A stretch of 64,000 nucleotides of DNA from Paenibacillus selenitireducens (lineage in GTDB: Bacteria; Bacillota; Bacilli; Paenibacillales; Paenibacillaceae): NCBI RefSeq assembly GCF_002021565.1, contig NZ_MSZX01000007.1, positions 248,027 through 312,026 of the forward strand, given 5' to 3'. The first letter of the stretch is position 1. Every line of letters starts with the position of its first letter. The position numbers and the translations under genes were made by a program. Below the pieces are notes generated by a model. It was not told the origin of the DNA and searched no databases. It was given only the letters and a program-made list of their open reading frames with translations. Of this stretch, positions 1 through 10,900 are shown one piece after another.

Positions 1-531
1 CATGATCAAGAAGAAGCTATGGCTGTATCCGATCGCATTGCCGTTATGAAATCGGGCGTGATTCAGCATCTGGGTACACCTCAAGAAATCTATCAGCGTC
101 CTGCGAATGTATTCGTTGCTACATTTATCGGTCGAACCAACATTATCGAAGGAAGCTTAACGCCGGAAGCAGGCGGCCATCGACTGCACATCGGACAGAG
201 CTATTCGGAAGAACTCTCGAACATTCAACTTCCGAAATCGCATGCGCAGAAGGCTATTAACGTCCAAATTTCAGTTCGACCTGAAGAGTTCGTTATGACC
301 GAGGATCAGACAGGTCTGAAAGCGACCATTGTACACAGCGTATTTTTGGGACAAAACACACACTATTTTGTGGACTTGGAGTCTGGTCAACGCGTTGAAA
401 TCACACAGGAATCAAAAACGACACAAATCTTAGATCCTGGTCACACCATCTATTTAAAAGTGAAAAAAGATAAAATCAATGTGTACGATGCTGAAGGTGA
501 ATTGAATTATACAGGGAGCGGTCAGCTATGA
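1..531 (+). CDS. ABC transporter ATP-binding protein, C-terminal part (iron(III)/polyamine type)
   Basis: This is the 3' part of a gene that begins before the window; 176 residues are visible and the frame is open from base 1. The first residues read HDQEEAMAVSDRIAVM, the H-loop and following helix of an ABC ATPase, so Walker A, signature and Walker B lie upstream. The rest (about residues 50-176) is a TOBE-like beta domain typical of FbpC/PotA-class importers. It would hydrolyse ATP on the cytoplasmic side to drive the permease encoded next. Its TGA overlaps the permease ATG by 4 nt, indicating translational coupling. The iron(III) assignment comes from the partner permease type, not from this fragment; spermidine, thiamine or phosphonate are alternatives. 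Confidence 0.85.
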   Translation, partial: HDQEEAMAVSDRIAVMKSGVIQHLGTPQEIYQRPANVFVATFIGRTNIIEGSLTPEAGGHRLHIGQSYSEELSNIQLPKSHAQKAINVQISVRPEEFVMTEDQTGLKATIVHSVFLGQNTHYFVDLESGQRVEITQESKTTQILDPGHTIYLKVKKDKINVYDAEGELNYTGSGQL

Positions 532-2183
532 AGGGGACGCGCAAACGATTTGATATTTGGACCAATATTTCGTTATTGATCTTCATGTTCTATATTCTTT
601 TTCTAGCTCTACCTTTATTTACGATGCTCATCAAAAGTGTGTATAACGGTACCACAGGGGACTTTTCATTTGCCTATTTCACGAAGTTTTTCAGTAAACC
701 CTATTATTTAAATGCATTATTCAATAGTGTTAAAGTAACCGTTAGTGTGACAGCCCTTGCTGCCATCATCGCAACACCGCTCGCTTACATCATGGCAACG
801 GTTAAAATTAAAGGTAATTCAACCATTCGAGTTATGATTTTGATTTCCTCGATGTCAGCCCCATTCATTGGAGCTTACTCCTGGATCCTGCTGCTAGGCA
901 GAAACGGTGTCATTACCAGATTCGTGAGCAATACATTTGGAATTACGATGCCTGATATATATGGTTTTACGGGTATTCTCGTGGTCTTAACCTTGCAAAT
1001 GGTCCCTCTTATCTTTATGTATGTATCCGGAGCACTTAAGAATGTGGACCAATCGCTCATGGAAGCCGCAGAAAGCATGGGCTATAGCGGCTTCAGCAAA
1101 ATGCGCCGCGTGCTGCTCCCGCTCATTACGCCAACCTTGCTCGCAGGCGGACTACTCGTATTCATGCGCGCACTCGCCGATTTCGGTACACCGATGCTGA
1201 TTGGTGAAGGGTTTAAGACCGTACCGGTACTGATCTTTACCGAATTTATTAGTGAAGTCGGCGGCGATGATGGCTTTGCAGCGGCGATCAGTGTCATTGT
1301 CGTCCTGTTCGCAACAGCGATCTTCCTGCTTCAAAAGTTCGTATCCAATCGTAAATCCTTTACGATGAGTGCGTTGCATCCCATTGAAGCTAAGAAGAAA
1401 AAAGGAATCGGCAACATCGCGGCCCATATCGTCATCTATCTGTATACTTTCATTGCACTTATGCCGCAACTATACGTCATCTATACTTCTTTTCTCAAAA
1501 CGAACGGCCGAATCTTCGTTAAAGGATTTTCGCTCCAAAGCTATAAGGATGCATTCGATAATATTGGAGGCGTCATCACGAACACGTTCATGCTAGCCAT
1601 CGTGTCGCTTGTCATCATTATCCTGTTGGCGATTCTGATCGCTTATGTTACCGTTCGAAGAAAAAATGCCTTGACGAATACGCTGGATATCTTTACGATG
1701 TTCCCTTATATCGTTCCAGGCTCTATTCTAGGGATCGCCCTATTAATCACATTCAACAATAAGCCGCTGGCCCTGAGTGGAACAGCCATCATTATGATCA
1801 TCTCATTCGTCATCCGGCGTCTGCCTTATACGATTCGTTCGAGCGCAGCGATTCTGCATCAGATTAACGATGGGATTGAAGAAGCGGCAATCAGCCTGGG
1901 AGCTTCCCAGATGAAGACGTTCTTCAAGATTACGCTTCCTATGATGCTTGCAGGCGTCGTCTCTGGTGCGATCCTTAGCTGGATTACCATTATTACGGAA
2001 TTAAGTACCTCGATCATCTTGTATACCGGTAAGACGAAAACCGTGACGGTTGCCATCTATACCGAGGTTATTCGCGGGAACTATGGGGTTGCTGCAGCAT
2101 TGTCCACGATCCTTACCGTAATTACGGTCGTATCGCTGCTGGTCTTCCTCAAACTCTCTGGTCAAAAAGAAGTTTCGCTATAA
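528..2183 (+). CDS. ABC transporter permease, fused two-domain FbpB/AfuB type
   Basis: 551-residue integral membrane protein with about 12 hydrophobic segments in two homologous halves. Each half has the cytoplasmic EAA loop that contacts the ATPase: EAAESMGYSGFSKMRRVLLP near residue 180 and EAAISLGASQMKTFFKITLP near residue 455. A single chain carrying both permease domains is characteristic of iron(III) importers (FbpB, AfuB, SfuB), while most other importers use two proteins. It overlaps the upstream ATPase by 4 nt. The substrate-binding protein is not visible and presumably lies upstream. A hairpin follows the stop codon, so this is the last gene of its transcript. The downstream YesM/YesN pair may control it, which is inference from position. 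Confidence 0.85.
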   Translation: MKGTRKRFDIWTNISLLIFMFYILFLALPLFTMLIKSVYNGTTGDFSFAYFTKFFSKPYYLNALFNSVKVTVSVTALAAIIATPLAYIMATVKIKGNSTIRVMILISSMSAPFIGAYSWILLLGRNGVITRFVSNTFGITMPDIYGFTGILVVLTLQMVPLIFMYVSGALKNVDQSLMEAAESMGYSGFSKMRRVLLPLITPTLLAGGLLVFMRALADFGTPMLIGEGFKTVPVLIFTEFISEVGGDDGFAAAISVIVVLFATAIFLLQKFVSNRKSFTMSALHPIEAKKKKGIGNIAAHIVIYLYTFIALMPQLYVIYTSFLKTNGRIFVKGFSLQSYKDAFDNIGGVITNTFMLAIVSLVIIILLAILIAYVTVRRKNALTNTLDIFTMFPYIVPGSILGIALLITFNNKPLALSGTAIIMIISFVIRRLPYTIRSSAAILHQINDGIEEAAISLGASQMKTFFKITLPMMLAGVVSGAILSWITIITELSTSIILYTGKTKTVTVAIYTEVIRGNYGVAAALSTILTVITVVSLLVFLKLSGQKEVSL

Positions 2184-2201
2184 TCCAATAAGCTTCCATA
2201 A

Positions 2202-2241
2202 CCACCTAGTCGGCCCGGCATCATGCGGGCCGATTTGGTGG
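2202..2241 (+). terminator. Hairpin after the ABC transporter operon
   Basis: Inverted repeat CCACCTAGTCGGCCCG / CGGGCCGATTTGGTGG (2202-2217 and 2226-2241, one or two mismatches) with an 8-nt loop, starting 19 nt after the permease stop. No strong T run follows, so it may attenuate rather than fully terminate. Confidence 0.6.
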
Positions 2242-2336
2242 TATTTGGATGGACCTCATGATAACCGGCGATGTTCAGCCTGATCTACGAGTAAGGTATA
2301 CTAAAGAAGAGGGGCCTATCGTTGATGGGAGGTATC

Positions 2337-4037
2337 ATGAAACAGACAAAAAAACGTAACTTTAAGGAATCAACCCGTCACCTATTTCGACTGTATACGG
2401 TGATCCCGTTTGCTATTTTAATCGTTTTGTTTTTGGTATTCACGTTAATTAACGGAAGAATGAACTTAACCCAAAAAACTACCGAGGCTGCGCAATCCAT
2501 CAGCCAGTCCATCGCAGCGGTACATCAGCAATACTACGAAGAAATCAATCAACTGGCTGTTTCTCCTGCCGTGATGAACTATGTGACCACCCATTTGAAC
2601 AGTGATAAAGTGTACTCCGAATTTTACGATTTCAACAATCAGCAGCAGGTCAAAAGCATATTTCATATCGTCGCTACGAACGGCGTCTTTCTGGCGAGTT
2701 CCGCTCCACCGGATACCCTGTATGCCAACTTTGCCTTTAGCAATCTCATCACCCGGATTGATCATCGACCGAACGACACGCTAACCGAAATGAATAGCTT
2801 TCGTTACTCGCATGATCGCGATACCTGCTATACGTTCGGCAAAGCGATCGTAAAGGACCATCAAACGCTAGGTTATATCATCTTTCAACTGAATGAAGCC
2901 GACATCCAGAAAATCATATTTGAACAAAATAATGAAATTGCGATGATCACCGACGAACATAACACTATTATTGCCACGACGAACAATGTAACCAAAGGCG
3001 TGCTGAACAAATTTAGCCCTAAGCTCGATAATCAAGGTCATGTGTTATTAAACGACGGCACGTATTATATGTATTCCAAACGGATACCAGACACATCCAT
3101 TCAAGTCATCACGCTTAACTCTTACAAATCCGAGCAATACACCTACTACACAGTGTCGATCTTTGTCCTTGCGGCCAGCGTGCTCCTATGGATCATGATT
3201 CGAATCTTGTCGAACAAAATGTCGACGCGCAATTCCGAATCGATCGACAAATTGATACATGCCTTAGCGCAGCTGCGTGAGGGGAATTTTAATGGGTATG
3301 TCGACATTCAGACGGATGATGAATTTGAAATTCTTGGCGATGAGTATAATGTGATGCTGGATCGATTGAAGCATTTGGTAGAGAAGAATAAAGAGTTGTC
3401 AGCACTCAGCACCATTATTGAGGTAAAGCAGCTGCAATCGCAGTTCCATCCGCATTTTATATTTAATGTACTAGAAACCCTGCGCTATGCGATTAAAATC
3501 GACGCGAATCAAGCTCAGGATATTGTCATGATTCTATCCAGACTGCTTCGATACAGTATCGGACACGATCGCAGCGTCAAGCTGAAGGATGACATGAATT
3601 ATGTGCGAGATTATCTGAAGCTGCAGCATATTCGTTTTAATGAACGACTGGAATATCGGATTTCGGTCGCAGAGGAAACCCACGAGGTATATGTTCCGAA
3701 GCTTCTTCTTCAACCGCTCATTGAAAACGCTATCAAATATGGCTATCAGAATCAAAGTAATGTACGGATTGAGATCCGGATCTACACATCTGGAGGTAAG
3801 CTCATTCTCGAGGTCCGCGACAACGGTCAAGGCATAAACGAAGAGACTTTGGAGAACGTCAACCACATCTTGCAAAGCCAGAGTAACACCACGCCGCATA
3901 TCGGACTATATAACGTTCATCGTCGCTTGGTGCTGTTGTATGGGGAAGAATCCGGTGTCCACATCGACAGTGCGCAAGGAGAAGGCACCTGTGTTACACT
4001 TACAATTCCTTACGAATGGAGTGATGATCATGTTTAA
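2337..4037 (+). CDS. Sensor histidine kinase, YesM/LytS-like (HPK7 type)
   Basis: 566-residue membrane kinase. A transmembrane segment at about residues 20-42 and another near 280-300 bracket an extracytoplasmic sensor domain; a HAMP-like linker follows, then a His_kinase domain with QSQFHPHFIFNVLETL, whose PHF histidine is about residue 373. The C-terminal ATPase domain shows the N box (LIENAIKYGY) and a DNGQGI G box. GGGAGG at 2327-2332 supports the ATG at 2337; in-frame TTG 2322 or ATG 2325 behind an AGAGGGG would add 4-5 residues. It overlaps the response regulator gene, giving a cognate pair. In Paenibacillus such pairs usually sit beside ABC importers and induce them, so the transporter upstream is the likely target. 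The ligand is unknown. Confidence 0.88.
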   Translation: MKQTKKRNFKESTRHLFRLYTVIPFAILIVLFLVFTLINGRMNLTQKTTEAAQSISQSIAAVHQQYYEEINQLAVSPAVMNYVTTHLNSDKVYSEFYDFNNQQQVKSIFHIVATNGVFLASSAPPDTLYANFAFSNLITRIDHRPNDTLTEMNSFRYSHDRDTCYTFGKAIVKDHQTLGYIIFQLNEADIQKIIFEQNNEIAMITDEHNTIIATTNNVTKGVLNKFSPKLDNQGHVLLNDGTYYMYSKRIPDTSIQVITLNSYKSEQYTYYTVSIFVLAASVLLWIMIRILSNKMSTRNSESIDKLIHALAQLREGNFNGYVDIQTDDEFEILGDEYNVMLDRLKHLVEKNKELSALSTIIEVKQLQSQFHPHFIFNVLETLRYAIKIDANQAQDIVMILSRLLRYSIGHDRSVKLKDDMNYVRDYLKLQHIRFNERLEYRISVAEETHEVYVPKLLLQPLIENAIKYGYQNQSNVRIEIRIYTSGGKLILEVRDNGQGINEETLENVNHILQSQSNTTPHIGLYNVHRRLVLLYGEESGVHIDSAQGEGTCVTLTIPYEWSDDHV

Positions 4038-4818
4038 GGTTCTACTCGTCGAAGATGAAGATATGATCCGCAGGGGGATACGATTTAGCATCGATTGGCT
4101 GCAATACGATTGTATCGTGATTGAGGAGGGGCTTCATGGGCAGGATGGCTATGAGAAGATCTGCGAACTCAAGCCGGATATTGTCATTACGGATATCAAT
4201 ATGCCCATTATGGATGGCATCTCAATGATTCGGGAAGGTCTCCAGAAGCATACCTTTAGCAGTATCATTATCTCAGGCTATAATGAATTTCATTTGGCGA
4301 AGCAAGCCATTCAATTAGGCGTAACCGAGTTTTTAGTGAAGCCATTAGAGGATGACCAGTTGATCGCGGCACTGGAATCTGCTAAAGCCCATGTGGATTT
4401 AATACGCAAATACGAGATCATCTCCAATCATCCGCAAGAAAAAGAAGAAATTATTAATAGTCAATTTTTAGAGAAGGAAACAAAAACATCGAAATATGTG
4501 TCCAAGATGATCGCCTATGTGCAGGAGAACTATGCGAAGAAAATTAGCATCCATGACCTTGTGGAACAGCTTGGCTTAAGCGCCTATTACATGAATCAGA
4601 AATTCAAGGCAGAGACCAGCTATACGTTTAATGAATTCCTCAACCGCTATCGCATTCATAAATCGATCGAATTATTAAAAGCAGGCGATGGCAAAGTATA
4701 TACAATCGCCCATGATATCGGCTTTAGCGATTACAAGTACTTCATTAGCATCTTCAAAAAATATGCCCAATGCACGCCTAGTCAATATCAAGAATATTTC
4801 GGGGATAAGGATATGTAA
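4030..4818 (+). CDS. Response regulator with AraC-type output domain, YesN-like
   Basis: 262 residues. The N-terminal receiver domain (about 1-120) has the acidic pair in VLLVEDED, the phospho-acceptor Asp55 in VITDINMP, and the conserved Lys in FLVKPLEDD. The C-terminal 100 residues form a double helix-turn-helix AraC/XylS domain (ISIHDLVEQLGLSAYYMNQKF and IAHDIGFSDYKYFISIFKKY). The start at 4030 overlaps the kinase stop by 8 nt and lies 8 nt after a GGAG; a longer in-frame reading from 3940 is inside the kinase gene and is rejected. Phosphorylation by the adjacent kinase should activate DNA binding at a promoter, probably that of the neighbouring importer. Confidence 0.9.
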   Translation: MFKVLLVEDEDMIRRGIRFSIDWLQYDCIVIEEGLHGQDGYEKICELKPDIVITDINMPIMDGISMIREGLQKHTFSSIIISGYNEFHLAKQAIQLGVTEFLVKPLEDDQLIAALESAKAHVDLIRKYEIISNHPQEKEEIINSQFLEKETKTSKYVSKMIAYVQENYAKKISIHDLVEQLGLSAYYMNQKFKAETSYTFNEFLNRYRIHKSIELLKAGDGKVYTIAHDIGFSDYKYFISIFKKYAQCTPSQYQEYFGDKDM

Positions 4819-4862
4819 TATAGGGATCTCCTAATTATTCTGCTAGGTTGATGAAAAATAAA

Positions 4863-4912
4863 AAGCCGATCGAATCCAAGACGCTTGGTCTGGCACTCGA
4901 TCGGCTTCCTTT
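4863..4912. terminator. Bidirectional terminator between response regulator and S-layer gene
   Basis: AAGCCGATCGA (4863-4873) pairs perfectly with TCGATCGGCTT (4897-4907); the loop contains a second small stem CCAAG/CTTGG (4876-4888). A T-rich run follows on the plus strand and an A run precedes it, so it can serve both converging transcripts. Confidence 0.8.
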
Positions 4913-4988
4913 TTGATTCCTTACACCTTCGGCCGGTCACGTATGACCGAGGTTAGACATCTCTACCGTAGATCACGCCTATCCTCGA

Positions 4989-7900
4989 TTACTTGGATAG
5001 AAAGTTCAACAAACGGTACAAGAACACGGCTGTCTCAGCACGGGTCGTATTATTGCGTGGATGAATCATTCCCCCGTCACCTTGAATCAGTCCTTGTTCG
5101 ATCATGCCTGCAATACTGCCTGCCGCATAATCAGATACATTTCCTGCATCTTTGAAGCCTTCAAGCGCCGCGATGTCACCCGCGACTTCTTTTGCTTTGG
5201 CTGCCTTCAACGCACGCGCTACCATGACCATCATGTCTTGACGCGTCATCTTAGCCTTCGGATCTAACCGATCGCCATCGATGCCAGTCACGATACCCAA
5301 CTGCTTCGCAATAGAGACAGCCTCGTAATAGTAATCTCCCGCTTGAACATCTGCGAATGCATCGCTTGCTTCCACCTTCAAATCAAGTGCTCGCACGAGC
5401 ATTAAAATGAAGTCTGCTCTGCTCACCTGTTCAGCTGGTTGGAATGCTGTAGATGATGTACCGTTCACGATTCCTAAAGCGGCCAACTTCTCAATGGCTT
5501 CTTGTGCCCATCCATGACTACCTAAGTCCGTAAATTGTGATACAGGCTGCTGGTAGAATACCGCATACGTACCTGCATGGTCTGTTTGGAACCGGATGTG
5601 CTTGTCGGCCGCTGAATAGGCTGCATTCGTAATCACGGTCGTCTCGCCTTTGTCATTGATCGATAGGATGCCGATTTTTGCTGCTGTCTCTTGACCAGCT
5701 AGCGAATACGGAATCGTAACGGTCATTGGCGCCTTCTCATTCTTCCATGCGATGGACTTGCCATCCATTTGCACCTCTAGCACAACAATTGGTCTGTTGC
5801 CTACTTGTGCTTGTGCCGCTTGGCTCAATGCCTTTCTGTCCTGTTCACGAACAACAAAGCGCAATTGCTTGCCGAGCTCAGCCGATTTCGCGAACATTTG
5901 TCCGGATACCGTGAACGATGCTATTGGCGTGCTCACTTCAATCAGAAGGTTAGGATTTTCGGACAAGAACGCTGCAGGAAGATCTACCGCATAGTTCGTT
6001 GCCGCGCCGTTTTTCTTCAGCTCAATGTTTACCTTCAGCTTGCCATCTGAATTGGCTTTCGCTTGCGACATCGCTTTCCGCATTTCCTGCTCGCTTATCG
6101 CACCGACTGCCGTTTTTCCATCGGATTGGAGCTTGGAGCTCACGACGGCTTTCACGGATCCATCCGGTTGCGGCTGAATTTCTGCAGGCGTTGGCGTTGG
6201 TGTTGGTGTTGGAACGGTCGTTCCGCCACCGCTGCTACCACTACCAGGGTTGCCGCTATCTTTCTTGTAATCAAAGCTCACTTTCACTGGCTCGCTCATA
6301 TCACTCGTGGATAGAGATGCCTCATAGGTTCCTACTACATCACCCGTAAGCGTGAATGTAAACTGGAAGCTGCCCGCTTCAGTACTCTTCGTCTGCGCTT
6401 CATAATGAACTGCGCTATTCGGATCGAGTACTTTCAATTTCACATCGGCAGCGGTACTATTCTTCACGAACCCATCAATCGTTACTTTTTTCGTAGCTGC
6501 GTCTATAGTTGCCTTCAGACCTTCAATTGTTGTTGGAGTTCCTGGGGTTGCTTTCTTGTAATCAAAGGTCACTTTCACTGGCTCGCTCATATCACTCGTG
6601 GATAGAGATGCCTCGTAGGTTCCTTCATCATCGCCTGTTAGCGTGAAGGTAAATTCGAAGCTGCCTGCTTCGGTGCTCTTCGTCTGCGCTTCGTAATTGA
6701 CCTCGCCTGTCGGATCAAGTACCTTCAAACTCACATCTGCAGCGGAGCTATTCTTCACTTGCCCAGCAATCGTTACCTTTTTCGTTGCTGCGTCTATCGT
6801 TGCCTCCAGACCTTCGATTGTGGTTGGCATTCCTTTCTTGTAATCGAAAGTCACTTTTACAGGCTCATTCATACCATCCGTGGATAGGTATGCCTCGTAG
6901 CTTCCTTCTTCATCACCCGTGAGGGTAAAGGTAAATTCGAAGCTGCCCGCTTTGGTGCCCTTCGTCTGTGCTTCGTAATTGACCTCGCCTGTCGGATCAA
7001 GTACTTTCAGTTTCACATCGGCAAGGGTGCCGTTCATGACAAGCCCATTAATCGTTACTTGTTTCGTTGCTCCGTTTACCGTTGCTGTTACACCGTCAAT
7101 GGCTTTGACTTCCTCAGCTCCCGATAGGTTATAGATACCCAATTCATAGAAGGAGTATCCGTAATCTGTCGCTCTTTTTACCCCTTGGAATTTCATGTAT
7201 CTCGCTTTGACCGGGTTAAACTGAACCGTTTCTTTGCCATCATGCGCCGTAATGATTCCGTCATTGGCCATCACATTGGTCCAATTCTGCTTATCGTTAG
7301 AGACGAGAAGCTTATAGGTTTGAGCACGAGCCGTCTCCCAATCGATTCTGACCGTATCCATCACTTTCTCTTCCCCAAGATCGACCATGAACCATGTGTT
7401 GTCAACATATTCACTCGCCCATCTGGAAGCAGGGAACCCGTCGACGGCTTTGGCAGCGGCATAATTCGCATTGTTACCTTCAACCGAAGAGGCTTCTACC
7501 GCTTTATTCTGCGCCATATTACCCGTGAGGTGATAGACGCTTTCCTTCAGCGTATTGTAAGCACCATCTTTAATGACATTATCTTTCTTGAGTTGGTCTA
7601 GCTTCGCATTGAAGGCTTTTAAGTATTTGGCAGCTTGTGCTGCATCTACTCCCTCGAAGCGCTTCATCATTTCCAAGTAGTTGTTCAAGGAACGAGCCGC
7701 TTCAGCGTTCGTAAATTGTTGTGCTTTCTCGAAACGATCGACTAACGCTTGGATCCCGGATGCATTCGTGGACGCTTCGATCACATATGTGGTTTTCTTC
7801 GATTTACCCGATGCCACGGTGATGACCAGCTCATGTTTCCCGAGTTTGCCTGCCAGATCAATGACCGTTCCTTCGGTATACGATTTGCCATCATACGTAG

Positions 7901-10900
7901 CTGTTACCTTTGTGATTCCGCTTCCGTCATCCTCTTTAAGCTTCCATGTAAACTTGATGGACGACGTATCAGGCAATGTAACTCCGCTTTGAAGCAGTTG
8001 CCCATTCATTTGTACTTCCGCCTCTGGAGGAGGGGCATTGTTGACTTGATACGTTCCTTTCACGAATTGGTACAGCCAATCATACATAATCCGTGTTGCA
8101 GGGTCTTTGCTTACCGCCGTATCGTACACGGCATTGTTGCCTTGGTAGTAAGCTCTGAAGCCCTCTTGCATCAGACCTGTCTCAACGCCGCTGTTCAGAT
8201 AATCGATATACCGTTCGCGGAATACGCCATCTGTCAGCATACGGTCATCGAACTCCAGCTCATTGGACATGCCATACTGCTTCGCTAGGTTCGCTGCGTC
8301 TGCCAGACGGTCATAGCCCATTTCCTCAAAGAAATAGTTCGGTTGGAAGGCTACAGCATCAAAGCCGACATCCTTCCACATAAAGCCTTTGTATGCAAAA
8401 AAGTGAGGTATCCAGAAAAATTTCATATTTTCATTGTTTGCAACATTCATCGTGTGGACTTTCTCGCTTACGTAACGGATTAAAGCCGGTCCATCCGCAC
8501 TCGTACTGATTTGCTCTTCCAGCCAGTACATACCCACGAGCTCGAGATGGGAATAATTCGCTGCTTCCCACTTTTGCTTCACTTGATTTAAATACCATTG
8601 AACCGCTTTTTCCCGATTCGCAAGCGCTTTCTCTTTGCCAACATCTGAAGCGTTGAAGCTTAAATTCTCACCATCAATGGTACCAAAATTCTTGATCGAC
8701 TCCCCTGGGTCCGGAATCATCAAGACAACCTTTTCCTTTTGTGTAGGCTGTTTCAAGGCGATCCCGACTTCCTTGGTCGCTTCATTCAGCTGATACATAT
8801 CTCCTGTAGGAGCAAATGTTTTCTCAAGATACCATTTCCAGTCCTCCAGGTATGCGTTACCGCCAAAATCACGGCCCGCTGTTGGAGGATTTATTCCGAG
8901 ATAAAGGACACCGTCAAAGAGCCAATCGGTCGGCTTCCCTGTCTTATCGACATAACTGATGTTCGGAATGATCCGATCCTTCATCCAAGTTCCCTTATCA
9001 TTCGCATATTTCCCGTTATAGAGCAATCCAAGATTCTTAATGCCTGCTGTAGCTTCGCCCGGTGCTAAGAACTGCGGTTCCGTCGTTGGAACGGATACCG
9101 CTTCAGCAGCTTTTCCGTCTGTACCGAGAATTTCAATTTCATCCACAAAGCTCATCGCTCTGGTATGCATTGTAAAGGTTACTTTCACATAACGAGCATA
9201 GGCCATCTTCGCTTCAGGCCCTACAGCTTTGATTCCGTCTTTGCTTCCATCCCATGTATAGGTCTCATCGTGTAGTCCATCGATCCACAGAACCTGGGTT
9301 GCATTATCCGAGAGCAATCCCCAATTTTGCTTATCGTCGGAGACGTACATCGAGACCGTCAAAGGTAAGAGCACGTTATTCGTAGGCCAATCCTGCAGAA
9401 AATGAGCTTTAATTTTGGAGATTGACTTCTTGTCTCCTAAATCAAACACGACTTCGCGTGTCTTCTTCTTGAGATGTCCGACCCACGCTGGATCTTTGAC
9501 ATCTAATTTGCCGTATTTACCATCTGTAAGCTTATAATTATCATCCGGATACGCAGCTTCCGGTGCTTCGGACCATGTATAAGAGAGCCCTAGTGCGAGA
9601 TTACGATCGTTGACTGCTGCTTTCTCTGACAAGTTATAGACGCCAAATTCATAGAAGGAATATCCGTAATAGGTCGCTCTACTTATTCCTTGGAATTTAA
9701 TGTATCTTGCCTTGACCTGGCTAAACTGCACGATTTCTTTGCCATCATGCGCGGTAATGATTCCGTCATTTGGCATCACATTGGCCCAGTTCTGCTTGTC
9801 GTTCGACACAAGAAGTTTGTATTTATCGGCGCGAGCATATTCCCAATCGATTCGAACCGTATCCATTTCCTTCTCTTCACCGAGATCAACCAGGAACCAA
9901 GTATTATCCGTTAATTCGCTCGCCCATCTTGAAGCAGGGAATCCGTCGACGGCTTTAGCCGGCGCGTAATTCGGATTATTGCCTTCGATCGATGAAGCTT
10001 CTGCCGCTTTATTTTGCGCCAAATTGCCTATGAGGTAATAGACGCTTTCCTTCAGCGTGTTGTAGGCTTCGTCTTTCATGACATTACTTTTCTTGAATTG
10101 ATCAAGCTTTGCACTAAAACTCTTAAGATGCTTGTTATATTGCTCCTGATCTACGCCTTCGAATGGTTTCATCGTATCTAGAACGTCGTTCAGAGCACTT
10201 GCCGCTCCAGCATCTGTAATTTGGCCATTCTTCACGAAGCTATCCACTGCCGCTTGAATACCCGTTGCATTCGTTGATGCTTCCACGACATACGACGTCT
10301 TCTGCGATTTGCCCGATGTTACAGTAACGACCAGCTCATGCTTGCCTAACTTGCCAGTCAGAGGCATAACGGTCCCTGCGGTATAAGGCTTCCCATCATA
10401 CGTAGCCGTTACTTTTGTAATTCCATCATCTTCTTTTAATTTCCATGTAAATGAAACGGATTGACTGTCCGGCAGGATGATTCCATTTTGGTACAGTTGC
10501 CCGTTCATTTGCACCTCTACCTCTGGAGGGGCAGCATTGTTGACGGTGTATGTTCCTTTCACATATTCGTACAGCCAATCATACAAAATACGTGTTGCAG
10601 GATCCTTGCTTACCGCTGAATCATACACGGCATTGTTACCTTGATAGTAGACATGAAAGCCATTTGTCATCAGACCTGTCTCAACACCGCTATTCAAATA
10701 ATCAATATACCGCTCGCGGAATACGCCATCGGTCAGCATACGGTCGTCGAACTCCATTTCATTCGTCATCCCGTACTGCTTCGCTAAATTCGCTGTATCT
10801 TCCAGACGGTCATAATCCATCGGCTCGAAGAAATAGTTCGGCTGGAAAGCAGCAGCGTCAAACCCGACATCTTTCCACATATAGCTCTTGTATGCCAAGG